Positions 1-11,234 are shown, numbered from the stretch's first letter. The stretch: 64,000 bases of DNA from Amoebophrya sp. A120 (GCA_905178155.1 CAJINV010000003.1:9927979-9991978), one strand, 5' to 3'. Program-made: numbers and translations. Notes: generated by a model from the sequence alone, not told the origin.

Positions 1-2623
1 CTGGAACCAGGACTGGAGTCGTTGCCGTTGCCGGCGGAGCCACCTCCACGCCAGTTGCTGTCGGACTCGGCACGGTTCCCGCCAGACGCGCTCTTGCTGC
101 CGCCCCCCTGGTTGTTGCTCCAGCCTCCGCTGTTCCACTTGTTGTTGTTGTTGTAGCCCTTCCATTTGGTGTTCTGCTCTTGCTTTGGAGCGACAACTTC
201 ACGGCTCTTTCCTCCGGCGAAAGTCTCCGGCGAGAGGTGCGATAGCGTGATCTTGTTCTTCTTGCCGGCATCGATCAGTTGCTTCGTCACTTGCGCCTTC
301 TCCAATGCCCTCGACGGACCGCCGTAGCGGATCGCGCACTTGTCGCACCAGAACGCGCCGCTATCGGCGGTTGCACTCGCGGGGAAGTTCTGCTCATGCG
401 TGCGCGTGTCCTTATGCGTCTTCTCGATTATTTCATTGAGGGTCGCGCTCTCCAAACCAGCAAAGCGCTGATCGCCCGCCTTGGCACGACTTTGTATGTG
501 GAGCACTGCTTCCCGTTGCAACGCGTGCCACTCCTGATTCTCCACCGTGTGCTTCACATCCTCCCACCGCAAACCCGCTAATTCGCACGCCCGTTCGCAC
601 CAGAACTGGACGAGTTCCTTGAGGTTCTTGAAGCCGGAGGCCACGTGTTGGTGAACGCAGTAGATGCCATACGGGCACGCAGAGCAATTTTTCCACTTTG
701 ATTCTCCATTCCACATCATTGCTCCTAATCCGAGAAAATCGAGGAAACATGCCGCCCAATGATTACGTCCGCGAAAGGTCCCGCGCATCGTCGTAATCGT
801 AATCACTGCTTCGCCACGCTCATTCAAGCGAAGTTCGTACGCAAACTTGGCTTGTTTCCATTCTTCTTTCACAGTGCCATCGGGGTTTTTGTACGTCATC
901 GCGCTGCTTGCAACATGCGGATCTTTGGGGAACTCAACCCGGAGTTCGCCGATGCGGCCGTTGCCGTAGTCCACCTGCAGTTCGTACACGGAGCCGGTCA
1001 GACCCTTGGCGCCGAAGGCTGCTTCGTCATCTTTGGAGACCGGAAACGGAGAGCCCGGATTCTCCTTGTTCAGGTACAGCTCCGTGTCGGGGGTGGGCTT
1101 GTTGTGCTCCATGATGTGGTGTGTGCCGGAGGTCTCGAATCCTGGAGCTATGGATTCGCACTGCCCCACCTCGTAGCAGCACGGCGCACCGAACTCCCCC
1201 ACGTAGTCCTCGGCATCATTTCCTTTGGCAGGCGCCGGGGGTGGTGGTCCACCCGGCTTGATGCAGCGCGACTGCGTCACAGTGCCAACCCCACTGGTCA
1301 ACACGATCGAAGCGCCCGCGCCACGCTGTTGACCGTATGGTGCGTGCGGCGGGTCCGTGCTAGCCTCGAGTACACCATCTCCATATTTTCCAGTCGGCGG
1401 CGTCCACTTGTTGCTCCACTTCACGGAGCCACCGTTACCACCCGTGGCACTGCTCTTGGGGTTTTCGGTGGGACTGTTCTTGGTAGACCCCCAGGTCGAC
1501 GGCTTGCCCGGAGAGGGTTTTGGTACGGTGCTTAGTGCGGCTGCCGGCGTTCCACGCTTGCTGCGCAACTCGTCGACTTGATTCATCAACTTTGTTAATT
1601 CCGTTTTACCGGAGTGCGAACGGGCCGAAGGGGGTCCGAGTTGAATGTTACTGGCGATCTGGTAAAAACTGGTATCTGTTTTGCGTTCGATCGTGCCGAT
1701 CATGTCCTCCAGCATTTGTAACGCATCAACTCGACTCTCTTCCCGCTGCATCTGGTCCACTTCGAGGGTCTCGATGATGTTTTGCGAACAGTAGTACGCG
1801 AGTTCCCACCCACGTAGGATGTGCGTTGAGCGGTGAAACCGGAACACCCGCACGCTCTCGTGGCTCTTGTACAACTTCCGGAAGTCCGTGAATCGACGGT
1901 AGAAAGCGTCCAACGTGGTTTGAAACGCTTGCTGCGCGGCTGGGTGCGCCCAGTCGTCCTCGGCCAGACGGCAGAACTTCATGTAGTGGCCGAGCACACT
2001 GGCAATTAGCCGCTGAATCTTGCCGATGTAGACCTGCGCGTTGGTCCGGTCGTGAGCGTACTCTGTGACGCACAGCATTTCCACCACCGCCCTCACCAAC
2101 TGCACAAAGAAAGCGATGAGCGCGGCGTCCTGGATACTGGTAGTTTGTCTTTGCAAGATGAACTGGCGTCCGGACCGCTCCCGCGTGAAGGCTTCTTCGT
2201 ACGCTTCCAGCAAAGACTCCGCACTGCGGTGGAGGCTGAACGTCTCCTCGGCCATCGTGCTACGTAACACACGTTCCAACGATGCGATCGCGCCGCACCC
2301 ACCTTCGCTCTGCAAGTTCTTGGTGTGGTCCCGGAGGTCGGCCCAGATCAGGTCGCAGACCGCGTGGAAAAGTGTGAGAATCTGCATCATCTCGCTCTGC
2401 CCCAGGTAGAACCCGTTCGGAGCCTTGTTGTTGGAAGTGGCCCACTGGCCCATCGTGCTGTCGTACAATTGCGCGGCGGCGATCTCTCCCTTGTAGGCGC
2501 ACAAGTACAGCACGGCGCAACAGACTTCCTCAGCCGACATCTCCGTGGCGAGGGCTTTGAGCGTCTGCGCGAGCTCCTTTTTATCATCATCTTTTACGTA
2601 ACTGACATTCCAGCCAACCCCCC
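1..2623 (-). CDS. C-terminal part of a collagen-repeat protein, partial at left edge, shifted frame
   Basis: After the G run at 2618-2623 a minus-strand frame stays open to the window edge, about 870 codons without a stop. It sits one nucleotide out of register with the collagen-repeat frame before it and reads as its continuation. It starts with a Lys/Asp-rich and then helical Leu/Ala/Glu-rich stretch. A Ser/Pro/Gly-rich linker follows, then a globular-looking part with a Cys-x2-Cys-x5-Cys-x3-His cluster (about 645-686) and a lone CxxC (about 340-350). The last visible part is Asn/Gly/Ser-rich. A block at about 495-550 (EWH-x-LQRE core) repeats one found in the upstream frame at about 4790-4850, which ties the two frames to one protein. 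I do not recognise the family. The Cys/His cluster could suggest nucleic-acid binding or a Gag-like role, but this is inference. The true C terminus lies outside the window. Confidence 0.6.
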
Positions 2624-5600
2624 TGCTCCGGAATTTTCGACCACAGCTCCCTCGCATCACGGACTAGTTCGTACGGTCGGCCAACCTTCGACGCGTAGCC
2701 GATTAGCTTCAACAGGGCTTTCGCAATGTCCCGGGCGTCGTCACCGTTGGTGAGCTGCGCCGACACGAGCGCTGGCCTGCTTCTCCAACCTTGATTCCGC
2801 GTCGGCCGCTGCTCGAACACGCTACGGTAACCGAGAATCGTGGGCACGTTGTTCTGGAGTTCCTCGAGAAAATCTTCGGGACTCTTTGCCGTCGCGTCGC
2901 GACCCGCTGGTCCTTCCGGTCCGGTTTCACCGATTTCACCGGGGGGCCCTCGTGGTCCTTGCGGGCCTTGGAGCCCTTGCTTACCTGGCCTGCCGTCACG
3001 ACCGGGCTGACCATCGTACCCTCGTTGTCCGGGGACACCGGCTTTTCCGGGTGGACCTTGTGAACCTTGTGAACCTGGCGGCCCTTGCTGTCCCGGCGCT
3101 CCGTCACTGCCGGGTTGCCCCGGGGGACCCGGGGGGCCTTGATATCCGTAATCTCCTCGCTCTCCCGGCATTCCTCGCTGTCCGGGCAGCCCTTGTCGGC
3201 CAGGCGGTCCGGGCGGACCCGGTGGTCCGACGTTTGAGGCAAAAGTACTAGCCGGCTCGTGGGATCCCTCTCGCGGATTGTCGGTTGCACGCGGCTGATC
3301 CGTGGTCCGCTCGGCGTCGCCGCCATGGCTGAGGACCGAGAGCGGGTTCTGCTCCAACTTGGACGTCGCGCCCTGCTCGGCGGCGGTGGACGACGGGATC
3401 GGAATCAGCGCAGCGGCTGTGCTGCTCGGCGGCGCTTGAATTGCGGCACTCGCGGGTACTGAGGTGCTGAAGTCTGGAACCCCCAGGCTCACTGGCTGAA
3501 GCTTGACGAAGTTGCTCTTTGTGACATAGTCGTACATTTGCGGATCGGCTAAGTGGTACGCTCGCAGAACGTCCTCGTCGAGTCCCGTCGACCCGAGCAT
3601 CACGGGGGTCAACCTCCACACCGGCGCCTGTTGCTGCAGCATGTCCCCGACGTTCAGCGCTACTTGCATTTCGACCTTGCGCACTTCCTCGATCGTTAGT
3701 CGCTGCGCGAACACTGGCACGTTGTTCGGGTCCATCGTGCGCTGCACAACTTCGACAAAGTCGGCCGACGGGTCTTCCATCGCAAGCCGCTGCTCAATGG
3801 CGATGTTCGTCAGCGCGTACAAGTCGGCTCTACGTTTCAACGAGGAAGCATGATGGGCTGCTGTCGCTGCGCGTTGCTGTTTCAATTTTTCCAGGCGTCG
3901 CTCCGTTGCTCGCTCCGTCGCTTCCGCTTGCGCAATCTGTAGCGGATCGGGATACGCCTGCAGTCCTTGGAGGATGGCTGCTTGTCCTGGAGACGGAGGA
4001 CGTTGCGCTGAGACGCCACCGACGGGGGATTGTGGTGCGTTGACTCCGGTGCACAGCCCATAACTGTGGCGCGGGGGCGACGGCACGGGACCAGCGTGCG
4101 CCATACTGGCTCCGTACGGGTTCGCACCGGCGATCCGACCCGCGGGTGGACTGGGAGAGGCCGTCGCCATTTGCGGATGCACGGTTGCTGGTTTCACGGC
4201 CGTAACGTGCGGGCTCCACAGCATGGTCTGAGTCTGCATGTTCGCTACGTCGTGCAACGACTTCTGCAGCGTATCGGGATTGACGTCTTGCGTGATCGGC
4301 TGATACCCGATGTTGGCGCTCGTGAAAGCCGTGGACGCGCTTCCGACATTATTGGCATTGGACATGATATTAGCCGAGCTAGTCGGCACCGGACGCTGGT
4401 CCTGGCCGAACAGCGTAAAGGACGGCGCTGCGGTCGTCCTCTGCGGAGCAAGGAAGCGTGTAGTTGACGAGGACGACAACGAGGCCGCCACATTTGCACA
4501 GATCGGTCCCGTCCCGACCGCTGCAGCGTACTGGTCACTCGGGCCCGTGGGGTTTTCGTGGTACAGGTAGCCACTATACTGCGTCTTCTCGTGCTGCCAC
4601 TGGCCACTACTGTACCCCGAGTACGCGTACGGCGCGGGCGCACTTAGAGCTCCGGTGTGCGCGGCAGACTGCGGGTTCGTGTACGTGGGCACATGCCCCG
4701 GCTGTCCAAGCGTGAACGTGCTCTGCGCGTGACTGGTGACGCTCTGCCCACTCCCAACCGTAAGGTCGGATTCGCGGCGCGCGCGACTAGCTTGCTCTTG
4801 CAAGTGCAGTGCGGTTTCTCGTTGCAGTACGTGCCACTCCGGATTCACGGGGTGCATGCCGGGCGCCCGGGACGTCAACGACGGACTCACCGACAAGTCG
4901 TGGCTACTGCCCTCGGCACGCTGCATTCCAGTGGACGAAGAAGTCTGCGTCGGCGCGGTTGGTTCGGGATGGAACAATCCACGCGATCCACTCTGCATTC
5001 CGGATCCAGCAGCCGACTGCCGGAAGTAGGTGGGCGCGCCGAACGTGTTTGTCGTCGTCACCACGTTCGCACTCCCGTCCGAGCTTGCGACGCCCCTCTC
5101 CTCGCTTTCACCAGCGTGGTTGCCTGCAGTGTCGCTGAATTCCGCGGAAAGCGCGAGCGTCGGATCACGCAACAGCTTCAGCTTGTCCTCATTGCTCAGA
5201 TTGTGATGATCAATGTGCACTGCCGTGACCGTACCCGACACGTCCCGGTCGATCGTTACTGTGCCGTGCGGCTGGAGCACCGGAGTGTCGCTGGGCTGGG
5301 AGTGTTGTGAGCAGATCGAATACTGTTCCGGTCCGTCCGAGCGGGCTGCAGATTCACGTGGCGGCGGGGTGGCCTTGCTCACGGGACGGCTGGCCGCCTT
5401 AACAACGACCGTCGGTTGCGCGATCCCAGCGGGATCCACGTCCCCGGTCACGCGTTGGCACTTCTGCGCCGCTGCGGTAGCTGCTTCGGAACTGGACTGC
5501 TCTGCATCATCCGACGAACCACTCGCGCGTTCCCTCTTATTGTCGGTCGTCACCTGCGACTGGCTCTGCTCCTGCCTGAGTTCTCCCTTTTGCGTGAGCT

Positions 5601-6273
5601 CGTAGGTGTACAGACCGATGGCGTTGGGCTTGAAGTCGTCGCACTTCAGCTGATGAAACGCAGGCTCTGCTAGCAGTTGTTGAGTATGGTGGTTCAGGAC
5701 GTCCCAGGGAACTCCGACTGCCGTTGCATGGATTAACGATTCCAACGCGCCGAACGCTGGTTCCGGGCCAGTCGAGGACGCTGCGTTGTCGGTGTTCGAC
5801 GTCGGGACGGGCGAACTCGGCTTCGACCCCATCGTGATCATGGTGGGCGCGGCCAGCGGCGTGGCTGCAGGTGTCGGCAGGAGTTGCCTGGTCATCGTTA
5901 CTTGCCCGCTGACGGTCAACGTCTGTGGTACGGACTGCGGAATGGACTTGGGCTTGACCAGCGGGCCGTACGTCTTGGTCGGTCCAGCGGTCGCGGACGG
6001 TTCCGACGTCACGGCTTCCGGAGCAGAGCTCGACGGTTCCTCGACGATGAAAACATTTCCCGTCATGAGCGCCTGTTGCGCGTCCTCCATGATACGCTCG
6101 ACGACTTCGTCACTATTGAAATTCGTTTCCGCGTCGATCTCCGCATCTTGCGCCGGGCCAGAGGCGATGCTTCCGGTGAGCGCCCGCGCGTAGTCCTCTT
6201 CCACCATCAGCACTTCGTGCTCGAATTCCTCGCTGCTCCCGATTTGTTCAATGCGGGACCGTTTCGCGGACTC
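2587..6273 (-). CDS. Large Ser/Thr/Gln/Pro-rich protein with a 37-triplet collagen repeat (central part)
   Basis: A minus-strand frame of 1,229 codons follows the TGA at 6274-6276 in the same register as the short frame before it; the first ATG is at about 6207. The N-terminal third is acidic and then Ser/Thr/Ala/Pro-rich. The middle is low-complexity Gln/Ser/Thr/Pro with a charged helical stretch (about residues 760-850 counted from 6213). Residues 996-1106 (DNA 3228-2896) are 37 consecutive Gly-X-Y triplets, many GPP, the signature of a collagen triple helix. A short globular tail follows, and the frame ends at 2587 just after a G run at 2618-2623. Shifting one base there continues into the next 2.6 kb, so the natural product is probably longer. 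I see no signal peptide, so secretion is unproven. The G run could be a sequencing indel, a pseudogene lesion or programmed shifting. The family is unknown. Confidence 0.7.
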   Translation of the reverse strand, partial: ESAKRSRIEQIGSSEEFEHEVLMVEEDYARALTGSIASGPAQDAEIDAETNFNSDEVVERIMEDAQQALMTGNVFIVEEPSSSAPEAVTSEPSATAGPTKTYGPLVKPKSIPQSVPQTLTVSGQVTMTRQLLPTPAATPLAAPTMITMGSKPSSPVPTSNTDNAASSTGPEPAFGALESLIHATAVGVPWDVLNHHTQQLLAEPAFHQLKCDDFKPNAIGLYTYELTQKGELRQEQSQSQVTTDNKRERASGSSDDAEQSSSEAATAAAQKCQRVTGDVDPAGIAQPTVVVKAASRPVSKATPPPRESAARSDGPEQYSICSQHSQPSDTPVLQPHGTVTIDRDVSGTVTAVHIDHHNLSNEDKLKLLRDPTLALSAEFSDTAGNHAGESEERGVASSDGSANVVTTTNTFGAPTYFRQSAAGSGMQSGSRGLFHPEPTAPTQTSSSTGMQRAEGSSHDLSVSPSLTSRAPGMHPVNPEWHVLQRETALHLQEQASRARRESDLTVGSGQSVTSHAQSTFTLGQPGHVPTYTNPQSAAHTGALSAPAPYAYSGYSSGQWQHEKTQYSGYLYHENPTGPSDQYAAAVGTGPICANVAASLSSSSTTRFLAPQRTTAAPSFTLFGQDQRPVPTSSANIMSNANNVGSASTAFTSANIGYQPITQDVNPDTLQKSLHDVANMQTQTMLWSPHVTAVKPATVHPQMATASPSPPAGRIAGANPYGASMAHAGPVPSPPRHSYGLCTGVNAPQSPVGGVSAQRPPSPGQAAILQGLQAYPDPLQIAQAEATERATERRLEKLKQQRAATAAHHASSLKRRADLYALTNIAIEQRLAMEDPSADFVEVVQRTMDPNNVPVFAQRLTIEEVRKVEMQVALNVGDMLQQQAPVWRLTPVMLGSTGLDEDVLRAYHLADPQMYDYVTKSNFVKLQPVSLGVPDFSTSVPASAAIQAPPSSTAAALIPIPSSTAAEQGATSKLEQNPLSVLSHGGDAERTTDQPRATDNPREGSHEPASTFASNVGPPGPPGPPGRQGLPGQRGMPGERGDYGYQGPPGPPGQPGSDGAPGQQGPPGSQGSQGPPGKAGVPGQRGYDGQPGRDGRPGKQGLQGPQGPRGPPGEIGETGPEGPAGRDATAKSPEDFLEELQNNVPTILGYRSVFEQRPTRNQGWRSRPALVSAQLTNGDDARDIAKALLKLIGYASKVGRPYELVRDARELWSKIPEQGGWLECQLRKR

Positions 6274-6798
6274 TCACGCGTTTTGTTCGTGCGCGGTGAA
6301 GTACACCCGCTTGAAGAGCACGCCCATCAAGTCTTCAAAGTACTTGAGCGCCAAGTCCATGCGTTGCCGCGTATAGACGATTCCCTTTTCGTCGTTAATC
6401 GTGACGCTCAGGAAGACGGACCCAGGAACCGGAGTCTTCCGTTTGATCTTTTGCTTCTCCTCGTCGTAGTTTCCCATTGCGCGGGCGACTCGGACGAGCG
6501 TCTCCTTAACCTGCTCCGCGTTCGTGATCGCGGCGTTTGCGATTGGCAGGTCCATCGCGAAAACGCAAATCGGATGCCGACTGTTCTGTCCTCCGTAAAA
6601 CATCGGAACCGCTGGCCCGAAGACCTCCCGAATCCGGTCCGGCGTAGCCATGACTGCATGACGCTTTCCTTCTTTGAGCCCGTATTTTCGCGGCTCTTTT
6701 GTGGCCTTCTCGGCTCGGGACCTGATCCCCTGCGCGGCGTTCCCGGCAGCCACGAGGGCCGTCGGAGCCTTCTTGCTCGCCGCAGCACGTGCGGACAT
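6274..6798 (-). CDS. N-terminal segment of the collagen-repeat gene (174 aa to an in-frame TGA)
   Basis: This frame begins with an ATG in a good context (A at -3) at 6798 and ends at a TGA at 6274-6276. It encodes a basic N terminus rich in Ala, Lys and Arg, then a compact mixed alpha/beta-looking segment rich in Val, Met and Phe. The next large frame lies in the same register right after the TGA, so both probably belong to one gene. A 45-nt stretch (6277 down to 6233) starts with GTGAGA and ends with GCAG. Removing it as an intron deletes the stop and keeps the register. Alternatives are stop-codon readthrough or an inactivating mutation. The sequence is not one I recognise. The promoter side carries the hairpin array at 6958-7374. 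Confidence 0.6.
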   Translation of the reverse strand: MSARAAASKKAPTALVAAGNAAQGIRSRAEKATKEPRKYGLKEGKRHAVMATPDRIREVFGPAVPMFYGGQNSRHPICVFAMDLPIANAAITNAEQVKETLVRVARAMGNYDEEKQKIKRKTPVPGSVFLSVTINDEKGIVYTRQRMDLALKYFEDLMGVLFKRVYFTAHEQNA

Positions 6799-6957
6799 TT
6801 CGTTCGTGACGTCGTCGAGACTTGTCGCGCACGAACTTGTAGCGTTTAGACGTAAGTGTGGTCGGGCGGGGCGTAGGTTACCGTGTTAGAGGTTCGCACG
6901 TGTGAACCAGGACTAGATAGTCGCTCGCAGACCAACGTCGGTCGTTTTGCTCGTGCT
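6799..6957. other. Short 5' flank of the collagen-repeat gene
   Basis: This stretch lies between the ATG at 6798 and the hairpin array. No TATA-like box or other clear promoter element was found. One dyad at 6930-6943 (GACC, 6-nt loop, GGTC) may be an outlying member of the array. Confidence 0.3.
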
Positions 6958-7374
6958 GCCCGAAGTAGGCGTAGTTGAGACCGGTGCCGCAGTGGCGTCC
7001 GTGATCGCGATGTCGCCGCAAGTCGGCTTTAGGCGTGAAGCGCCGGACGACGGCTATTGACGTAGTTGCTCAGTCGCCGAACGACGGCGGACGATCTACT
7101 ACTGCCGGAAGACGGCTTATTATGTCCTGCTGCCGGAAGACGGCTTTCTCGGTACTATTGTCGGAGCCGGAAGACGGCTTCAAATTATTGCACTGCCAAA
7201 AGTTGGCACTTACGGAAAATCAGCCAAAAGTTGGCTATTGAAAGTTTACCGGCCACCCAAAAGATGGGGGACCTGGAGGAAGAGGCTGCCAGAAGATGGC
7301 GTATGGTACACTAGTTATGCCAGAAGATAGCAATGCCGAAAGACGGCTACTATTCCCGTACGTCAGAAGATGAC
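6958..7374. repeat. Array of about fifteen 13-nt mini-hairpins with covarying stems
   Basis: Thirteen units start at 7015, 7042, 7076, 7104, 7132, 7166, 7195, 7223, 7256, 7288, 7319, 7335 and 7362. Weaker ones start at 6958 and 6985. Each is 4-nt arm, 5-nt loop, 4-nt arm. The arms are GCCG/CGGC (seven units), GCCA/TGGC (three), CCCA/TGGG (one) and GTCA/TGAC (one). Only the unit at 7319 has a mismatch among the thirteen. The loop fits [ACG]A[AC]G[AT], most often GAAGA. Units are spaced mostly 27-34 nt apart with unrelated DNA between them. The array lies just upstream of the minus-strand collagen-repeat gene, so it could be promoter or 5' UTR. The compensating arm changes argue for a folded DNA or RNA hairpin rather than a fixed protein-binding word. 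Confidence 0.85.
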
Positions 7375-8332
7375 GCGTAGACTGGTTCTTCGTTCGCGTC
7401 GTCGGCCCGTCGACCGCCTCCGCTGTTCGTGGTCCTGGCAGGGGTGCCAACCGACACACCGACCTGCTGCACTTGTCCGAAGAACTCGCCACCACGAGGG
7501 TGACGTCAGTCGTCGACTCACGATCGTCTTTGTTGAACGAGTATGATCTAGAACTTAAGTTCGTCTTACGTGGAACAGCCTACATCGTATAAGCAGGGGC
7601 GCCACCTGAAGGCAACAGGACTTCAGACGAAAAGATCGCCTGTTAATTATTTGTCGTTCGCGAGTACTTGTTTCCTCCAAAACGAAAGACGCTGCTGTTG
7701 GTTTGTCAAAATCGGTTTTTGAAGTTCAGGAAACACGTTCTTCACCTGTTCACGGGGTTCGACTACGGGTGTGTCCTAGAGAAAATTGCGTGGTTTGGGA
7801 GGGTGCGGGTAGATCAACGCGCAATCGGGGTGCTCATCAAATCAACAAGCTCGTCTATCTTGTGCGAGCGAGTGCTCTCGTCAAAGCTCATGGAACGTGT
7901 TCACGTACGGTTGTTGGTGAGTTGTATTTTGACGTTGGAAAGTACGAGACGGCTGTTCGTCAAGTTCAAAGATAGCGTCGTGCGGCTAAGGCGGACGTTA
8001 CGTGTTAGTTGATCGTGAAGATTGCGCTTACGTGTTCGACTACTCTGACCCAACTTAGAGCAAAAGAAACAGCATGGAACAAACAAAGCCACGAAGTGGT
8101 TGCTCTCTCGTGTTCGTGATTCAAGTATAGACGTATCGAGACGGATGGCGTACGGCTAATCGAATGAAGAACGGACGCGAGTGCTTGTCCGACGTAGTTC
8201 TTGTATTGTAATAATCCGATAGGAACAAAGAGGATTAGCTTTGCTTGTGTCGACCAGACAAAACTGGTTTGACGGTGATCACGTGCAGGCGCTGCTGGCG
8301 TGCGGGTCCCCCTGCTCCTTTTTTAATTTTGG
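7375..8332. other. No gene recognised
   Basis: There are only short overlapping open frames on both strands and no recognisable domain. The part at 7640-8060 is moderately open on the + strand but looks non-coding. A small hairpin (ACCAG, 6-nt loop, CTGGT) lies at about 8252-8268, just before the left end of the palindromic element. Confidence 0.4.
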
Positions 8333-8710
8333 GCTGGCAGGTCTGGCATGCCAGGGTGAAGCGGGTAACTGAAACGGATAACCTGGACGGTTTTTTTTTT
8401 TTTGAAAAAAAAGCGTGCCAAAAAGCCGGTCTTCTGCCGCGGAAGACCTCGCAAAATTGCAGCTCAAGCGCAACGGTTGCGCTTGGGCTGCAATTTTCCG
8501 CTCTTGGCGGCCTGCTTCCTCCGCAGCGCAAATCTTCGCTGGGCAGCGCAGATTTGTGGCGCGCGCGCCACAAATCCGGGCGGCACGGACTAGGCACGAC
8601 TGGGAATGCACTGGCCAAGCGTCCTCGGCTGGGTTTCCAGCTGAGGGCGCCGGCTCAGTGGCATTCTAGCTGGAAGCGCGCCTATGTCGCAAGCCAAAAA
8701 CGCGCGGTCT

Positions 8711-8761
8711 AGTATTGAAATAACTTAAACCAATGCTAATGGTCTAAGTTATTTCAATACT
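8711..8761. repeat. 51-nt palindrome with AGTATTGA ends
   Basis: A perfect 17-bp outer stem starts with AGTATTGA and closes with TCAATACT. One mismatch and an inner ACCA/TGGT stem follow. It is the longest member of the AGTATTGA...TCAATACT family in this region. Confidence 0.85.
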
Positions 8762-9238
8762 TGCGCGGTGCCTTAACTTGGCACCGCGTTCATTTGACTC
8801 CGAATCCCCATGGTATGGTGGATTGGCGTTGACCTCGGTGCCACGCAACGATAAAAAAAAAAGAATACTAGTATTATTCTTTTTATTTTATTTCTTAACC
8901 CTGTGGCACCGAGAAGCGAAGGACGGTGCTACGGTGGCGGTGCCACCCGGATGGCACCGGGTGGCACCGCGCAAGGAAATCACGCGAATCAGCATGCTAG
9001 ACAGGCGCTTCCGCAGCTCAGTGGCGCGCTGCAGTTTTTGCGCGTTCTTGGTCCGCTTTTTTGCTACTTTGCGCGAATGCAGTAGCATCCCCTAACTTTT
9101 TTAGTAAAAGGCAGCTTTTCCGCATGGTATAAGCCTCGGGAAGTATTCGCTCCGCCGTTTACCATTAAAAGTATCCCAGTTTCTTGCTGTGTTTCCTAAC
9201 TAGAAGTGCCGGAGAGGGAAACGGAAAAGGCGCGAGAA

Positions 9239-9410
9239 GGTATTGAAATAACTGGAAGCAGTACGCACAACGCTGGCCGACTTGGCAAATGCGACCAAGG
9301 CCATCGGGCGATGTGTGGTCGGAGAGTTAACTGCCTTGCGTGAGGCGCGCCGCGCGCAGCTAAGCCACGCGCCTCGGCGGGAGAGTATTGCTTTCAGCTA
9401 TTTCAATACT
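9239..9410. repeat. 172-nt module with 20-bp inverted ends of the AGTATTGA family
   Basis: The left end 9239-9258 and right end 9391-9410 are inverted copies with three mismatches (TATTGAAATA core). The interior is GC-rich, with no open frame of note. It resembles a tiny inverted-repeat element. Confidence 0.7.
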
Positions 9411-10320
9411 GCTGGCGCTAGCACGTGCCGGCGCGCGGCCTTGTAGCCGCCCGCCTTGCGCGAGGCGCGCCCCGCGCAGCGAAGCCGCGCACTATAGCGA
9501 ACGAAGGCAGGGGCTTTGGCGCAAGTTGCCGCAATAGTTCCTTGCCGGCGCGGCGCCCCCCCCGCGGGGCCCCGATGCCTAAGTGGCGCCAAGCGAAAGC
9601 CGAATCGGCCGCCCCGGTTTTTTTCCGCGTTCCCCTTGTTGCGCCTGCTCCGCCGCTTGCAGCTTTGCTGCTCGCCCCGCGGAAGTCCGACCGGAGCAAA
9701 TTTCTTGCATTGCAGATTTGCCCTCCCGCCTTCTAGCGCGCCACTGCTTTTCAGTATTGATGTGCGGCATTTCAATACTTTTCGCGATTGGGGGAGGACG
9801 CTTCTTGGGCAGCATTGGCCCGCCAGGGTGCCACGCCGGCGGGGCCCCTGTCCCAATGGGGCGGCCCGTGCCGTGGCAGCCTCGGGATTTTTGCATTCCC
9901 AATGGTGCGCCTGCTCCGCCGCTTGCAGTTTCGCCGCCCGCCCCGCGCAGCGCCGTGCGGCTTCGGAGCACCCATTGGGGACCGCCTGCGCCAATTGGGA
10001 AACCCTGAAGCCGCTTGGCGATGCGGTTTCACCTCAGCGGGGCCCCTGTCCCAATGACGGCTCCCCCATTGCAGGGCACTCCTGGCGTGCTCGCTTTGGG
10101 AGCGGGGAAACATTGGGACAGGGGCCCCAAGGGAGTGACACCGGGCCAAGAGATCCCCAAGCGCGGCGACTCTGCCAGCCCTCGCCTCATGGCGGGGCGG
10201 GGGGCGCAGCGCCTCCGTGCTTGGGGGCACCCATTGGGACAGGGGCCCCATCGCGTTGGCACCGCCGGCACGGCCTGGAAAGCCCAGCGGCTCGGCTTGC
10301 CCTTCCATATTTCAAGCGTG
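9411..10320. repeat. GC-rich inverted-repeat block with a recurrent CATTGGGACAGGGGCCCC word
   Basis: The 18-bp word occurs near 10112 and 10231 in this orientation and near 9840 and 10042 as its complement, so pairs can fold on each other. Open frames exist on both strands because of the GC content, but none shows a domain. Confidence 0.6.
9753..9779. repeat. 27-nt palindrome, AGTATTGA-N11-TCAATACT
   Basis: Exact 8-nt inverted arms around an 11-nt centre, separating two GC-rich modules. Confidence 0.8.
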
Positions 10321-10324
10321 TTCA

Positions 10325-10351
10325 AGTATTGACTTAGTGCAAGGCAATACT
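10325..10351. repeat. 27-nt palindrome (one imperfect arm position)
   Basis: Same 27-nt frame as the other copies. The right arm reads GCAATACT, one change from the consensus. Confidence 0.75.
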
Positions 10352-10560
10352 AGCACGCCCCTAGCCGGCATTTCCGTCTGGGAGTCCAGCTGGAAAGGCC
10401 TTGGGCGGGCATCCTCAGCGCCCTCCCAGCTAGAATTCCACAGAGAGGGCGCCTTCAGCTGGAACTCCAGCGGAGGGCGCCCCTTCATTGCACTTCTAGC
10501 CGCAAACACAGCAGGGGGGCCAACTGGTCACGCAGCCGGAAACGGTTGCGCTGTCGGATG

Positions 10561-10587
10561 AGTATTGATTTCCTTTAAGTCAATACT
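10561..10587. repeat. 27-nt palindrome, AGTATTGA-N11-TCAATACT
   Basis: Starts the first of three tandem units. The arms are exact and the centre is TTTCCTTTAAG. Confidence 0.85.
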
Positions 10588-10832
10588 AGTATGCAATGCT
10601 GCATTACAAATTTGCAAAGCAGCATGGCAAATTTGCAATGCAAGTCCAGACCTGCGACCCCGCATTGCACATTTGCAATGCAGCATTGCAAATTTGCAAC
10701 GCAAGCCCAGACGACAGGCGGCGATCCCGTGCGAACTTGCAGCACCAATCGGCTCTCGGGCTGATTTGTGTGGCATGAGCAGGGAGTCAGTTCAACTGGT
10801 CACGCAGCCGGAAACGGTTGCACTGCCGGACG

Positions 10833-10859
10833 AGTATTGATTTACTTAAATTCAATACT
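10833..10859. repeat. 27-nt palindrome, AGTATTGA-N11-TCAATACT
   Basis: Starts the second tandem unit. The arms are exact and the centre is TTTACTTAAAT. Confidence 0.85.
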
Positions 10860-11234
10860 AATTTGCAGCGCTGCATTGCAAATTTGCAAAGCAGCATGGC
10901 AAATTCGCAAGGCAAGTCCAGACCTGCGACCCCGCGTTGCAGATTTGCAGTGCTGCGTTACAAATTTGCAATGCAGCATTGCAAATTTACAATGCAAGGC
11001 CAGACGGCGGGGCAAATTCGCAAGGCAAGTCCAGACCTGCGACCCCGCATTGCAGATTTGCAATGCTGCGTTACAAATTTGCAATGCAGCATTGCAAATT
11101 TACAATGCAAGGCCAGACGGCGGGGGGCGATCCCGTGCGAACTTGCAGCACAAATCGGCCCTCGGGCTGATTTGTGTTGCATGAGCAGGGAGGGCAACTG
11201 GTTACGCAGCCGGAAACGGTTGCACTGCCGGACG

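Noticed and set aside
7015-7374. CRISPR-like array (short repeats at regular spacing)
   Set aside because: The repeats are only 13 nt and change sequence, spacing varies from 16 to 34, the genome is eukaryotic and there are no cas genes. The constant feature is the hairpin form.
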